From: Spirogloea muscicola
Lineage: Eukaryota; Streptophyta; Zygnematophyceae; Spirogloeales; Spirogloeaceae
Direction: 5' to 3'
NCBI GenBank assembly: GCA_009602725.1
Contig: WELB01000392.1
Span: 1-56,897 of the forward strand
DNA: 56,897 bases
Part shown: positions 22,965 through 34,401 of the stretch, piece by piece
Numbering within the stretch: position 1 is the stretch's first letter
How the letters are laid out: every line of letters starts with the position of its first letter
Position numbers and translations under genes: made by a program
Notes under the pieces: model-generated
What the model was told of the DNA's origin: nothing
What the model saw: the letters and a program-made list of their open reading frames with translations, nothing else
The model's database searches: none

Positions 22965-25326
22965 GGGTTGCTAACTCAATGGTAGAGTACTCGGCTTTTA
23001 AGTGCGACTTGAGGGTTCAACACTATGAGGTGAAGTTTTTTTTCACCTACACCGCTGGCAAGGTGTATAAAGCTACGGCTAACCTAAACAGGAAACTAAA
23101 AAGGGACTACAGCATGCCGTTTAAGTACCAGTTTAAGAAAAAGATTTATGGATAAAGCTATATTGCTTGAATTGCAGGTAGAGCCAAAGCTTCGAGTCTT
23201 TGTTTTGATTGAATATTGAATCAAAATTCTTTGTTACTGATTGGTAGACAAAAAATCAAACAGTGGCCAGCAAAGAGAGGCTTAGTTTAATTTCAACTAA
23301 TGCTGAACGCAAATCCTACTAATCTTCTTTAGTGTAAAACAGAACTACTCGTTTGCTGACTCAGTAAAGAGATTTATAAGTCAGGAGAACAATCGACTTG
23401 AGATTATGATAATGGTTTATTAAAAAAAAGAGAGATAGCAATATGAATCCGTTTATTTTGCTGTTTGGAATGAAAACTTTTTCAATAGACTTTTCTTTAT
23501 TGATCAAATGAGATTGTACTGTGTATTTTTTATTCTGATAGTTGTTAGGAGATTCTTGATGTGAAAAAGACTTTGAAGGAATCCACTTTGGAAGACCTTC
23601 TTTTGTCAAACAAAGATAGAATTCCACTGCAAAGATCAAAATTGTATCCACTTCTCTTACAAGAAGACCTTCATGCAATTGCCTGGGAAAAAATGCAAGC
23701 TTATCAAAGAAAGACTATAAAACAAGCTTCTGTAGTTTGTGATAATAGGTTCAATTTCTTTGCTACTAAGCGTGTCATTAATTGGATGCGGTACCAAAAT
23801 TCTCGATGGATTTCATCAATCTCTAATTATTACAATTTTTCCAATCTTTCAATTAAGAGTGAAAAATATTTAATTTTATACTTAGAGATACTTGGAATTG
23901 TGTTAAAAGATGTGTACAAAACAAGAACAAAAAAATCTTGTTATTCTTATGTCTCTTATCCACTAGAGATTAATGCATCAACTCATTCAGCACTATCATT
24001 CTTCGAAAAGCATTTGCAACATTGTACGTGGATTTTAGAAGGAAAGACTAGATTTCTTCTTCATACGGAAGTATCTATACGTATTCTTCGTCAATATATT
24101 AAAGATCCAGCATTTTTACATTTGCTTCGAGAAACGCTTCATTGTGGTTTGTTAACTTTTCAAGGATCTACTAATCCCTTGCTAGGTAATAGCAAACTAT
24201 ATGTAATTTTATGGAACTCTTACACACGAGAATTTGATGAGTTTTTAACGCGACAAATTTTGAAAATAATAGAAGCTAACAAATTAGATCAACTCTTGTT
24301 ACAAGATGATTCTAGTTGTGTGAAAAAATTGATGACCTTCCATCAATCCCGGCTTTCTCCATTTCATTTTCCCTATTCATCAAGAACAAACATCTCTTGG
24401 TTAAGTACCAAAAAGATTAGTTTTAAGAAAGAAAAGGCAAGATCTTATTACAATCAAACATTTCATTATGCGCGTTACGCCAATAATTGGGTGCTAGGTA
24501 TTCAGAACAACAAATGGTCTGTCAATATCTTAAAGCGTCGTTGTATAGAGTTTTATCAAAATCGTTTGTATTGTGATATGAAAATCTCAAGATTTCATGT
24601 TAAACGTTTAAATCAATGTTCTTTGTTGTTTTTAGGGTATTTAGTTCGTTCTAAGACACATATTACTATTATGCAAGCTAAGAATCGATACAATTCATTA
24701 GAGGTTAATCTACTGTCAAAAAGTATTTATTTAATAAGCTCTGGGTCATTACTTGTTAAAGCTTTAAACAAATATGGTTTTTGCAGCTTAAAAGGTTCTC
24801 CACTTAGTAGATCTGCTTGGACTATGCTAAATGACATTGAGATTGTAGAACGCTTCAAACACTTGTGTAGTAGTTTGCTTTATTACTACAGTGGATCTGC
24901 AAATCGAAAATCTTTAGGAAGAATTCAACACATGTTAAGATATTCTTGTGCAAAAACATTGGCTTGTAAGCATAAGAGTAGCTTGCGATCTGTTTGGAAG
25001 CATTATGGTCCTTCTTTATTAAGAAAATATTCTTTTGAGAAAGAAAGATCCTATCGTCAAGCATCTTTGAGTTGGTTGAATAATAACACGTCTAAAGGAA
25101 GATTATGGTATTTCAAATTATTGCAGCCTGATCCCATTGCAACTTCTTTATATCTGTATGAACAAGTGAAATAAAAATAAGAATAAATACACAGAGAGAG
25201 CCGTGTGCAATAAAAGTTGCAAGCACGGTTCGGGAAGAGATGGTATTTTACTCTTTTTATTATTTGAAGAGTTTATTCCATCCACTTTCATCCGACTAGT
25301 TCCGGGTTCGAGCCCCGGGCAACCCA
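22965..25326 (+). tRNA. trnK-UUU: tRNA-Lys (UUU), split by a group II intron holding matK
   Basis: Exon 1 is 22965-23001 (37 nt, GGGTTGCTAACTCAATGGTA onwards, with anticodon TTT) and exon 2 is 25291-25326 (36 nt, ending GGGCAACCCA). The 2289-nt group II intron begins GTGCGAC. Its domain V is at 25198-25231, GAGCCGTGTGC pairing with GCACGGTTC. The intron encodes the maturase MatK, as in land plants and most derived charophytes. Confidence 0.95.
23561..25174 (+). CDS. matK: Intron maturase MatK
   Basis: Group II intron maturase encoded in the trnK intron, needed for splicing trnK and probably other group IIA introns. It is 537 residues: an N-terminal degenerate reverse-transcriptase-like region (RSKLYPLLLQEDLHAIAW near residue 25) and the C-terminal domain X (around 420-500, RSAWTMLNDIEIVERFKHLC and RIQHMLRYSCAKTLACKHK). 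The first in-frame ATG would remove about 46 residues of conserved N-terminus. I therefore take GTG 23561, preceded by AGGAG and an in-frame stop at 23546. Confidence 0.92.
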   Translation: MKKTLKESTLEDLLLSNKDRIPLQRSKLYPLLLQEDLHAIAWEKMQAYQRKTIKQASVVCDNRFNFFATKRVINWMRYQNSRWISSISNYYNFSNLSIKSEKYLILYLEILGIVLKDVYKTRTKKSCYSYVSYPLEINASTHSALSFFEKHLQHCTWILEGKTRFLLHTEVSIRILRQYIKDPAFLHLLRETLHCGLLTFQGSTNPLLGNSKLYVILWNSYTREFDEFLTRQILKIIEANKLDQLLLQDDSSCVKKLMTFHQSRLSPFHFPYSSRTNISWLSTKKISFKKEKARSYYNQTFHYARYANNWVLGIQNNKWSVNILKRRCIEFYQNRLYCDMKISRFHVKRLNQCSLLFLGYLVRSKTHITIMQAKNRYNSLEVNLLSKSIYLISSGSLLVKALNKYGFCSLKGSPLSRSAWTMLNDIEIVERFKHLCSSLLYYYSGSANRKSLGRIQHMLRYSCAKTLACKHKSSLRSVWKHYGPSLLRKYSFEKERSYRQASLSWLNNNTSKGRLWYFKLLQPDPIATSLYLYEQVK

Positions 25327-25490
25327 AACTGTTAATCGATAAACTTCAATTAAGAATTTATCGATTAACAAAACAGAACAATGATCTCATTTTCAGTGCT
25401 ATTAGTAAGATAAGAAAGATAGGTTTTAATACGATGAAAAGATTCAATTTCAACCAAATATTGGCAATAGAAATTGAGAAAAAAAATTAG

Positions 25491-25519
25491 TTGATACAAC
25501 AGTTTCATCGTGCAATAAT
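25491..25519 (+). promoter_or_regulatory. Candidate psbA promoter
   Basis: TTGATA at 25491-25496, a 17-base spacer, then AATAAT at 25514-25519, about 62 bases before the psbA ATG. Position and spacing match the sigma70-type psbA promoter of land plants. Motif choice is by eye. Confidence 0.5.
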
Positions 25520-25527
25520 ATATTTAA

Positions 25528-26643
<1,116 letters not shown>

Positions 26644-26686
26644 GATTTTTTCTAAGCATTTATAGCAAGTGTTCTATTCGGATCAT

Positions 26687-26720
26687 ACTGGCCATGGCCT
26701 TACTTAAGGCCATGGCCAGT
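26687..26720. terminator. psbA 3' hairpin
   Basis: A perfect, G+C-rich 15-bp inverted repeat (26687-26701 and 26706-26720, ACTGGCCATGGCCTT) with loop ACTT, 44 bases after the psbA stop. It is the expected place for the psbA mRNA 3' stabilising stem-loop. Confidence 0.75.
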
Positions 26721-26811
26721 TTAGCTTAACAAAACATTTTTGCAGACTATAGAGATTTTGATTTTAAAAACTGTTTTATAAAAAAAATATTCTTAAAAAT
26801 TAAGATTCAGG

Positions 26812-26887
26812 GGCGGACGTGGCCAAGTGGATTAAGGCAGTGGATTGTGGTTCCACCATTCGCGGGTTCAAGTCCCGTCGTTCGCCC
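26812..26887 (+). tRNA. trnH-GUG: tRNA-His (GUG)
   Basis: Anticodon GTG in loop TTGTGGT between stem GTGGA/TCCAC. The acceptor arms are GGCGGAC and GTTCGCC, discriminator C. A G precedes position 1 and can supply the G-1 typical of tRNA-His. It follows psbA on the same strand; land plants have it next to psbA as well. Confidence 0.95.
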
Positions 26888-27100
26888 AATCGACCAGTTT
26901 ATATGAAAAATGCAAGGTCAGTATTTTTTAAAATCAGTGATTCAATAAAATATTTATATATTTTATTGAATATCTTTATTAATAAACCTCTTGACCTAAA
27001 TCTATCTTTATGCCAGTATAAGATTACCTAACGAACATCTTTTAACATAGTAAAGATTGTTTTTCTATAAAATTCAAAAGATGACTTTTACTTTGCCTAG

Positions 27101-30100
27101 ATGTTTATGAACAACAAAGAGGTTATTATGAGAGATTTTGACATAGATCCTAGTTGGTGTCTAAAAAAAACTATTACAACACATCATAGAAATAAGTTCT
27201 TCAGACATTACAGACAATCCCTTAGCTCAGTGCTTTTTAACAAAGAGTTAGTATTAACAAATTATTCTTTATCAACAAATTCTTTTCTATTTCATCAAAC
27301 AAGATTTCATTTATTCACGTTGCATGTGTCTTTGAATGAAAATTCAATTCAGATTGATTCTTCTATAAACACAAAACAAGCATTAAATGAAAATATCGAA
27401 AAAAACATCTTAGATCCTTTAATAAATAAATCTGTAGATCCTTTGGACTCTTGGAAAAGATGGAAGGGATCATTATTGATAGTTAAGATTTATTTGAATA
27501 ATCAAAGCTTCGCACAACTTACTAATTTGCCACTGATTTTATTTCTTGTTTCTTCGAATTTTTTTGAGGTTTTCTCAACTCCATTTGTTGTAATAATTGA
27601 TTTATTAACTTTTAGAAGGTTAAGAAATGACTTAAGCAAAATAATAAATGCTCCAGGTGTCAGTTTCTTCACTCTTCGTGATTTAAGACAAAATTTGACA
27701 CGATTGTTAATTCCTTTAGATACTTCTAATCTAAATGACATAGAGAACTGTAAAAGAAAAACTAACCAATTTGTTCAGAGCTTAGCTTTTATATTATGTC
27801 CAATACTAATCTATCGTTTGAATAATAAATTATCTATTCAAAACAGAGTATCTAATCTTATTCAAATTGTGAATAAACAATCAGACTATTTAAGTTTGTT
27901 TAACAAAGAAAAATTAAAATATTTAGAAAATCCTTCTTTGTTTTTACAAACACGCCAAACTTTTGATTTGTTAAGCAATGATAAGAATCATAGTTTTACG
28001 ACGAAGTCCTTAATGAAAGTTATAGAAAAAGATGCATTTTCATGCTACAAGGACAAAGAATCTTTGAAAATCGATTTAATAAATAAAACTGTACCAAGAG
28101 CTTTAACTAAATTTAAATTATCTCAACTTTCAAACTTATTGTCTTTAGACGAATTGGCTATTAATATTCTTTTTGCTTTAAAAGATTCTCAAAAAAAAAG
28201 AGGCAGTGCTTTAAAAATAGATCGATCTAGTAGATCAAAATCCCCTGATAATGTAAGAGCGTTTTTTCTTTGGAAAAAAAGATGTTTTAGACCGACTTCA
28301 ACAATAAAAAGATTATTTTTTGTACATTCGAATATATTATCAAAACCAACAGGAACTCATTTTATACTTAAAGACAAGCAAAAAAAATATTATAAGAACA
28401 AGTCTTATTCATTTTTGGAGCTTAAAAAGACTAACCCAAATGATGTTATTATTGAAAAATATTCTATGTTAAGATCCAAAATTGTTGAACATATAAGTCA
28501 ACTTTCTGTGTTACTTACAAAACCTAGTTTAATAACTTCTTTTTCATATTTAAACAATTCAAGCAAAGAGACAGATTTTGACAATTTTTTGTTAAAGCAG
28601 AATAAAGAAAACTTATTATTTGATGATTTTCAAGAAAATGGATGGAAAAGATTCAATTTCTTTTATGAAACAACCCCTTCATATTTAACAAATTTCTTAT
28701 TAAAAATTTTCAATAACTTGAAATTTGTTGAAAATTGGTTGAGTGAAGAAGAAAAATATATTTCTAATATATTGAATATAAAACAAAAAGAAAACGTATT
28801 AAATGAAAATAAATTTACCAATCAAAAATTTGTAATTTTTGATTCGCAAATTTTATCATGGATACATGAAACTAAAAATTTGAATTACTCACTTGTAACA
28901 TTTGACAAGCCTTTAAGTTGGAAAGATGAAAAAGATCTGCAAATGAATCAAAAGATTTCTCTCGATGGCACAAAACATATTTTTATTAAGAGCTTTCAAA
29001 CTCTACTAAATTGGACCATCACTCATTCTGCAAAAAAGAAGGAAAAACAAGAGAATATTGATTTCTTTTTCTTTGATAACAAAGAAGACTTGTCTATTGT
29101 TCTAAACAATTGTTTAAAACCCTATTTGAGAAAAAAAATAAAAGAAGAAAACTCTTTTACATATAGAGCAAAAAAAGAGAATATAAAAGATTTTATACAG
29201 AAAGATTCTTCAAGAATTTCTTTCAACATTGATTACTTGAATCGAGATATTGATTTTTATCAATTCAAACAAAATCGTGAAAAAGTTTTGACACAGAAAA
29301 AGGTTTCTAAACCATTATTTCAATTAGTCAGTTTATTGAGTAATGGCGATGTAAATAAAAATTTCCTTGTAACAAATACACTTGATTTCTTAGATTATGT
29401 ACATTTTTGTCAAAGTGTAAATGAAATGCAGTTCTTTGATCAAAAAATGAGTTCAGAAACATTCTCACAAAATAGTTATCATAAACTTCTTGCTTATTCA
29501 AGTGCACCTTCGTTAAAACCAAAGAAGTATGAAAAAATATTTTCAACACTTAATAAAAAAGAATTTTCTAAGAACTTGAGAAAAAATTTAAATCTTGTTT
29601 TGTTCAACAAGCAAAAAGAATCTAATCATTTAAGAAGAAAAGCACACAATTTGACTGAAGAGTTATGGCAAAAGTATTTTTCTTTACTAAATTCTAAAAA
29701 AACAATTTTTGAACAAGAGAAAAAAGACTGGATTAAAAAAGAAGATCTTACCATGTTACCAATAATCCAGTCCAAAATCTGGCAAGAGAAAGAAGATATT
29801 CATTGGCAATCTAATCAAAAAGTTTTTTCTAAAGTTGAACATAAATTGAAAAATCAGTTCAATTCTGCCTTGGATTTGATGAAATTCAAAAAAGAACAAA
29901 AAAATATATTCTTTTCTATTTTACACAATCTTCGAAAAAACAATAATGAATCAATTTTGCTTAAAAAACGATTTCAGCAATCCGATTTAGATAATATTAT
30001 TGAGAAATCTATTGAAAAAACAAATTCTCGACAATCAATTCAGTCAACTTTTTATTCTAAAAAGAACATACCAAATCTTGATTTCAAAGATAAGTTTGTT

Positions 30101-33100
30101 AGTCTAGCTGGTAAAAATCGTCAACGATCTCTTTTTTCTTATACGTCTAATCACACCAAAATCTTAAAAAAGTATATACAATGGGTCTTTACACCACAAT
30201 GGTGGTTGTTTTTCGGAAAAACTATTCAAAATTTAGCTCCTCAAATATGGCAAGATCTTACTGATTCTATTAAATTAACTCTTAATCCTTTTCAAAATGA
30301 CAAAGATTGGTTCAATAGTATGTGGGACAACTCTTCTGTTGCTGCTTTACCAGACAGTCGAATCTCTTTACAAAATTTGCTATTAAAAGAAGATTCATTG
30401 CTATGGAAACAAATTCGGAAAGGACAAAATAAGGTAGAGCCTATATGGTCTTCTTTAGGCTTGCTAAATCATTGGCATGCTAATGATTTAGCAATCTTAA
30501 GTTGGTTAGTTTTTGGCTATTTAGCATACTGTCATTATTTTTCCAATTTCATAGGAGCAGGAGCAATAGATCTTTGGCGAAGAATTGAAAAAGCTCGTCA
30601 TTTAAGAGATCCTTCTTTCAGAGAACGCCTAGATATTTTAATGCACAATAGCAATGACTTTCCATCTCAAAAATCTCGTTGGAAAGCTTACATTTCCAAT
30701 AAATGGATTTTATTTGGCATTAATATTACTCATAAATTGAGAGAAACAATCTATTATCCGTTAATAGGTAAAAAATTCTTAAAAGAGTCTTTAACTAATA
30801 ATATAAGTTTAGATCTTTCCAGAAGACAACGAGAATTGGTTGTTCAATGTTTAATTACTGATACTCAGCTTGTTGAGTATGGTCTTGAATACAAAGAGAC
30901 AAAAAGATGGAAAGAGATTGGTTATCGAATGACTGAAGAGCAGGGGCTTCATTATCTACAACAATTAGCTAGGACCTATCATAGTTATCCTAACTACAAG
31001 CAAAATCAAAACAATATATTCATAGAGAGATGGCTATGGTCTGCTTTTCATAATAACACAATGGCTTCCCAAATGTTATGGGAGATAAATGACTTAAGCT
31101 TTAAAAGAAAAAGGCTTCCTATTTCTGTACAATCAGGACAATTAATTCCTAAAGGAATATTGTTAATAGGGCCTAAAGAGACTGGCAAATCTTATTTAGT
31201 GAAAAGTCTTGCTGCAGATTCTCAAGTGCCCTTGGTTTATATATCTATTAATAAATTAATATATAACAAACCTGATTTTGAAACCAAAAATTGGACCGAG
31301 GTTCTTAAAGAAAGCTTAAAAAGGCTAATGCTTATATTAGATCTAGCAAAAAAACTGTCACCTTGTATTGTCTGGATTCCAGACATTCACGAATTAAGTG
31401 TTAATCGTTTTACTGAAGAAGCTGAGTCAGATCCAGGATTTTTACTTAGTGCACTTTTAAGAGATATCAGTAATGAATCTTTTCGAGATCACAAAAGAAA
31501 CATTCTTTTTGTCGGATCAAGTCATCTTCCTGGCCAAATAGATCCTGCTTTGATGTCTTCAAATCGATTAGACAAATTAATCCATGTTCGTATGCCTGTT
31601 TTATTACAAAGAAGAAAAGATATTTCTACCTTTTTACGTAACAAACAATTTGTCCTAAAAAACAAAAATTGCCTAAAAGAGGTTAGTTATAAAACAATGG
31701 GATATAATCAAAGAGATTTAGCAGGTTTAGCTAATGAGATTCTGCTAATTGCTATAACCCAAAGTAGTAAAATTGTTAATAGCAATACAGTAAGCTTAGC
31801 CTTGCATCGTCAAACCTGGGGATCAACCTATGTAGATGAAGAATTGATTCATTCTCCTAATTCTCAAGTGGTTTTTTATAAAGTAGGCAGAGCTATTATA
31901 CAAAATACACTACTAAATACAAATCCAATGTTGCCTTTGTATGCTCGTTATGATTTATGGAAAATGAGATTCTATTATTTGTCTAAGGCATACATAGAAC
32001 CTTCTTTTATTGAACCTGCTATAAAAGAATTTACTATACTTCCTCACGTTCTTAGTTGTTTGGCAGGTTCAGCTGCTCGAGATGTTTGGCTTTTATTAAG
32101 AAAAAACTCAGAAGAGACTTTTCTTGCTTTAGATAACTCTATTGAGAACGATTTTCACCTGGCTGCGAGCTTATTTGAGACTATTTTCTTAGAGTGTAAT
32201 GTTTTAGATATATGTTCTGAGAGACAAAATGTTAAAAAGACAGAGATGTTTAGTCTGTTTAAAACAAGAGATAAAATTCAAATGTTAAATAGCAACAATC
32301 TTGCTATTGCAGACATAAAACATAAGAATGTTTTGTTATCTAACAAATTGAATCTTTCTAAGGAATTAAATTCAGATAAAATAGAAACACCAATTCAGAC
32401 CGATCTATCTTGGAGTCATAGAACGTGGCGATTAAATTTAAATCGTAGTTCTGTCTTTAATTGGACAAGAAGACCAAATGATCTTTCTTTTTTGTTATTA
32501 GGAACATCTTACAAAAGAAAAGAAGAATCTTTTGGTTCTTCTAAGAATCGACGGAGAGAGCTTCTTCCTTATGAGAGAATATTTCCTAAAAAACAAGAGA
32601 GAAAAATTTGGGAACTAGAATCTCAACTAGATGAGATGCTTTCTAAAGAACAAACCACTTTTTGGGGATCTCAATTGACACTTGAACCATATCTTATGGA
32701 ACATAAATCAACTAATGATTTTGTTTTGTTTACAGCAGGAAGATTTGTATGGAACCCTATCTCTTTTGTTATGTCAAATTCTCATGACCTTCTTTCTCAT
32801 CGAGATTTGCTAGTAAATAAAGAAATGCTTAGAAAGCTCTATGTTACTTATGGAGCCAAACGAGAACGTGATAAATCACGTCCTAGTCGAAAAATAAGAC
32901 AGTTTTTTTTGCGTCATGGATATAATCGGCAAGCTATAAGTAAATTGTCTACAAATTTGTGGAACAAAACTTCCTCCACAATGAATCAAGATTTTCATGT
33001 TTTTAGGAAAATGATACAAGTAGGTGCTCAATTAAAACGACCACAACTTTCTATGCCTGTCTACATGTATCAAGGCTGGTTGATAGAAAACCCACGAGAA

Positions 33101-33349
33101 AGTTTTGCACGTTTTGGACTTTTGAATAATAGAAATAAAGAACTTCAATTAACAGATTTATCTTTGCGAGATCCATTTGTATACGGCACTTTGTTAGAGA
33201 GTTATAATTATTTGTTTGAATTCTTTTTTGCTAACAAAGCCTTATTGAATAAGATTGTACAGATCCTGTTCAAAGAAAAGTATTTATCTCAAGAACAGAT
33301 TGATAATATTATTTATTCTTACAAATGGATTTCTGACAAAAGCGCTTAA
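27101..33349 (+). CDS. ycf2: Ycf2, large plastid AAA-type protein
   Basis: A 2082-residue FtsH-related protein. In land plants Ycf2 is part of an inner-envelope AAA complex implicated in protein import. The ATPase region is visible: Walker A GILLIGPKETGKSYLVKSL around residue 1356 and a Walker B-like CIVWIPDIHELSVN around 1424, but no FtsH-type HEXXH metalloprotease motif that I can see. The N-terminal 1000 residues are Lys/Asn/Phe-rich and poorly conserved. ATG 27101 is the first; a further ATG lies nine codons in. Length is in the land-plant range. Confidence 0.93.
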   Translation: MFMNNKEVIMRDFDIDPSWCLKKTITTHHRNKFFRHYRQSLSSVLFNKELVLTNYSLSTNSFLFHQTRFHLFTLHVSLNENSIQIDSSINTKQALNENIEKNILDPLINKSVDPLDSWKRWKGSLLIVKIYLNNQSFAQLTNLPLILFLVSSNFFEVFSTPFVVIIDLLTFRRLRNDLSKIINAPGVSFFTLRDLRQNLTRLLIPLDTSNLNDIENCKRKTNQFVQSLAFILCPILIYRLNNKLSIQNRVSNLIQIVNKQSDYLSLFNKEKLKYLENPSLFLQTRQTFDLLSNDKNHSFTTKSLMKVIEKDAFSCYKDKESLKIDLINKTVPRALTKFKLSQLSNLLSLDELAINILFALKDSQKKRGSALKIDRSSRSKSPDNVRAFFLWKKRCFRPTSTIKRLFFVHSNILSKPTGTHFILKDKQKKYYKNKSYSFLELKKTNPNDVIIEKYSMLRSKIVEHISQLSVLLTKPSLITSFSYLNNSSKETDFDNFLLKQNKENLLFDDFQENGWKRFNFFYETTPSYLTNFLLKIFNNLKFVENWLSEEEKYISNILNIKQKENVLNENKFTNQKFVIFDSQILSWIHETKNLNYSLVTFDKPLSWKDEKDLQMNQKISLDGTKHIFIKSFQTLLNWTITHSAKKKEKQENIDFFFFDNKEDLSIVLNNCLKPYLRKKIKEENSFTYRAKKENIKDFIQKDSSRISFNIDYLNRDIDFYQFKQNREKVLTQKKVSKPLFQLVSLLSNGDVNKNFLVTNTLDFLDYVHFCQSVNEMQFFDQKMSSETFSQNSYHKLLAYSSAPSLKPKKYEKIFSTLNKKEFSKNLRKNLNLVLFNKQKESNHLRRKAHNLTEELWQKYFSLLNSKKTIFEQEKKDWIKKEDLTMLPIIQSKIWQEKEDIHWQSNQKVFSKVEHKLKNQFNSALDLMKFKKEQKNIFFSILHNLRKNNNESILLKKRFQQSDLDNIIEKSIEKTNSRQSIQSTFYSKKNIPNLDFKDKFVSLAGKNRQRSLFSYTSNHTKILKKYIQWVFTPQWWLFFGKTIQNLAPQIWQDLTDSIKLTLNPFQNDKDWFNSMWDNSSVAALPDSRISLQNLLLKEDSLLWKQIRKGQNKVEPIWSSLGLLNHWHANDLAILSWLVFGYLAYCHYFSNFIGAGAIDLWRRIEKARHLRDPSFRERLDILMHNSNDFPSQKSRWKAYISNKWILFGINITHKLRETIYYPLIGKKFLKESLTNNISLDLSRRQRELVVQCLITDTQLVEYGLEYKETKRWKEIGYRMTEEQGLHYLQQLARTYHSYPNYKQNQNNIFIERWLWSAFHNNTMASQMLWEINDLSFKRKRLPISVQSGQLIPKGILLIGPKETGKSYLVKSLAADSQVPLVYISINKLIYNKPDFETKNWTEVLKESLKRLMLILDLAKKLSPCIVWIPDIHELSVNRFTEEAESDPGFLLSALLRDISNESFRDHKRNILFVGSSHLPGQIDPALMSSNRLDKLIHVRMPVLLQRRKDISTFLRNKQFVLKNKNCLKEVSYKTMGYNQRDLAGLANEILLIAITQSSKIVNSNTVSLALHRQTWGSTYVDEELIHSPNSQVVFYKVGRAIIQNTLLNTNPMLPLYARYDLWKMRFYYLSKAYIEPSFIEPAIKEFTILPHVLSCLAGSAARDVWLLLRKNSEETFLALDNSIENDFHLAASLFETIFLECNVLDICSERQNVKKTEMFSLFKTRDKIQMLNSNNLAIADIKHKNVLLSNKLNLSKELNSDKIETPIQTDLSWSHRTWRLNLNRSSVFNWTRRPNDLSFLLLGTSYKRKEESFGSSKNRRRELLPYERIFPKKQERKIWELESQLDEMLSKEQTTFWGSQLTLEPYLMEHKSTNDFVLFTAGRFVWNPISFVMSNSHDLLSHRDLLVNKEMLRKLYVTYGAKRERDKSRPSRKIRQFFLRHGYNRQAISKLSTNLWNKTSSTMNQDFHVFRKMIQVGAQLKRPQLSMPVYMYQGWLIENPRESFARFGLLNNRNKELQLTDLSLRDPFVYGTLLESYNYLFEFFFANKALLNKIVQILFKEKYLSQEQIDNIIYSYKWISDKSA

Positions 33350-33391
33350 TAATAGAAATACAAGGACTTACTGTTTTTTTTCTAAAATAAT

Positions 33392-33464
33392 CGAGATTGA
33401 CGGGGCTCGAACCCGCAACTTCCGCCTTGACAGGGCGGTGCTCTAACCATTGAACTACAACCCC
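33392..33464 (-). tRNA. trnD-GUC: tRNA-Asp (GUC)
   Basis: A 73-nt tRNA. Anticodon stem CCGCC/GGCGG with loop CTGTCAA gives GTC. The acceptor GGGGTTG pairs with CAATCTC using two G-U wobbles (positions 2 and 4). First of the trnD-trnY-trnE cluster, all minus strand as in land plants. Confidence 0.94.
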
Positions 33465-33801
33465 TCTTGACAGCGCTAATCATGAATTAATAATAATAAG
33501 CTGTGTCAAATATAACATAATATTCTAATCCATCCAAATTGTTTTTTTATCATATATATTTATTCACTTATTTCTTATAAAAGAAAACTCTATTTTTAGT
33601 CATTAAGAGCAGCTGTTTTTAGCTGCTCTTACAACTATTACGAAGCTATCTTGCTATATTAAAACTAATATAAGATTGTTCGATAGTCTTTACATACAAA
33701 TACATTCTCTTATCTGTATTATGTTTTTTTTATCAATGTTATAAAAAAATAGATCTAAACCTATATATCAGAAAATATATGACCTTACCAATTGTCTAGT
33801 T
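33465..33801. other. trnD-trnY spacer with a hairpin
   Basis: A 337-base spacer without a gene. A stem-loop of 11-bp arms at 33604-33631 (AAGAGCAGCT and its complement around GTTTTT) is the only clear structure. TTGACA on the minus strand at 33504-33509 may be the -35 element for trnD. Confidence 0.5.
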
Positions 33802-33884
33802 TGGGCCGAGCTGGATTTGAACCAGCGTAGGCATAAGCCAGCGGATTTACAATCCGCCCCCATTAGCCACTCGGGCATCGACCC
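33802..33884 (-). tRNA. trnY-GUA: tRNA-Tyr (GUA)
   Basis: An 83-nt class II tRNA, anticodon GTA in TTGTAAA, long variable arm. The acceptor GGGTCGA pairs with TCGGCCC, including a U-G at position 4. Middle of the trnD-trnY-trnE cluster. Confidence 0.95.
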
Positions 33885-34055
33885 ACTTCAACTTTTATTA
33901 CTTTGTTTTATTACTTTGAAATACTTTTTCTCAAATTATCTCAAAGATTGAACTTAAGAAAATTTTCCTTAAGGTATTTGAACACTTATCATTTATCATA
34001 TTTTTTTATTTTTGTATTTCAATACATAATATAAGACATTCAAGTGTTCTTACCG

Positions 34056-34128
34056 TACCCCCAGGGGAATTCGAATCCCCGTTGCCTCCGTGAAAGGGAG
34101 ATGTCCTAGGCCTCTAGACGATAGGGGC
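34056..34128 (-). tRNA. trnE-UUC: tRNA-Glu (UUC)
   Basis: Anticodon TTC in loop CTTTCAC, with acceptor GCCCCTA paired to TGGGGGT. The G1-U72 wobble is also typical of land-plant plastid trnE. This tRNA also starts tetrapyrrole (chlorophyll and haem) synthesis as glutamyl-tRNA. Confidence 0.95.
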
Positions 34129-34148
34129 TTGGAAGAAGCCTCGCTGAT

Positions 34149-34177
34149 ATGTTACTGAATTAGATCTTTTTTGTCAA
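34149..34177 (-). promoter_or_regulatory. Promoter of trnE (and probably trnY, trnD)
   Basis: On the minus strand: TTGACA (34172-34177), 17 bases, TAACAT (34149-34154), 21 bases before trnE. Perfect -35 with ideal spacing. The same hexamers and spacing precede trnV-UAC. Likely PEP promoter of the trnE-trnY-trnD unit. Confidence 0.65.
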
Positions 34178-34401
34178 TAGTACATTCTTTTCTAAAATAC
34201 TATAGAAATAGATGTCTATTCTTTGAAAAAGTTCATGTTTTATTACATTCTCGGTAACTTTAAAAGTGAATTTCCAAAATCAAGACTAGCAGTTCAGAAT
34301 ATTGATTTCCAAGTATTCTTGTTTATATTGTTTATAAAATTTCTAAGCAACTAAGTAGTTATTGAATTCTAGATCAAATAATATTATATATTCCTAATTG
34401 A

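Noticed and set aside
23361-23678. 105-codon minus-strand ORF overlapping the matK start
   Set aside because: Antisense to intron and matK N-terminus, low-complexity hydrophobic tail; likely chance.
25203-25490. 95-codon ORF after matK
   Set aside because: It reads through intron domain V and trnK exon 2, so it cannot be a separate conserved gene.
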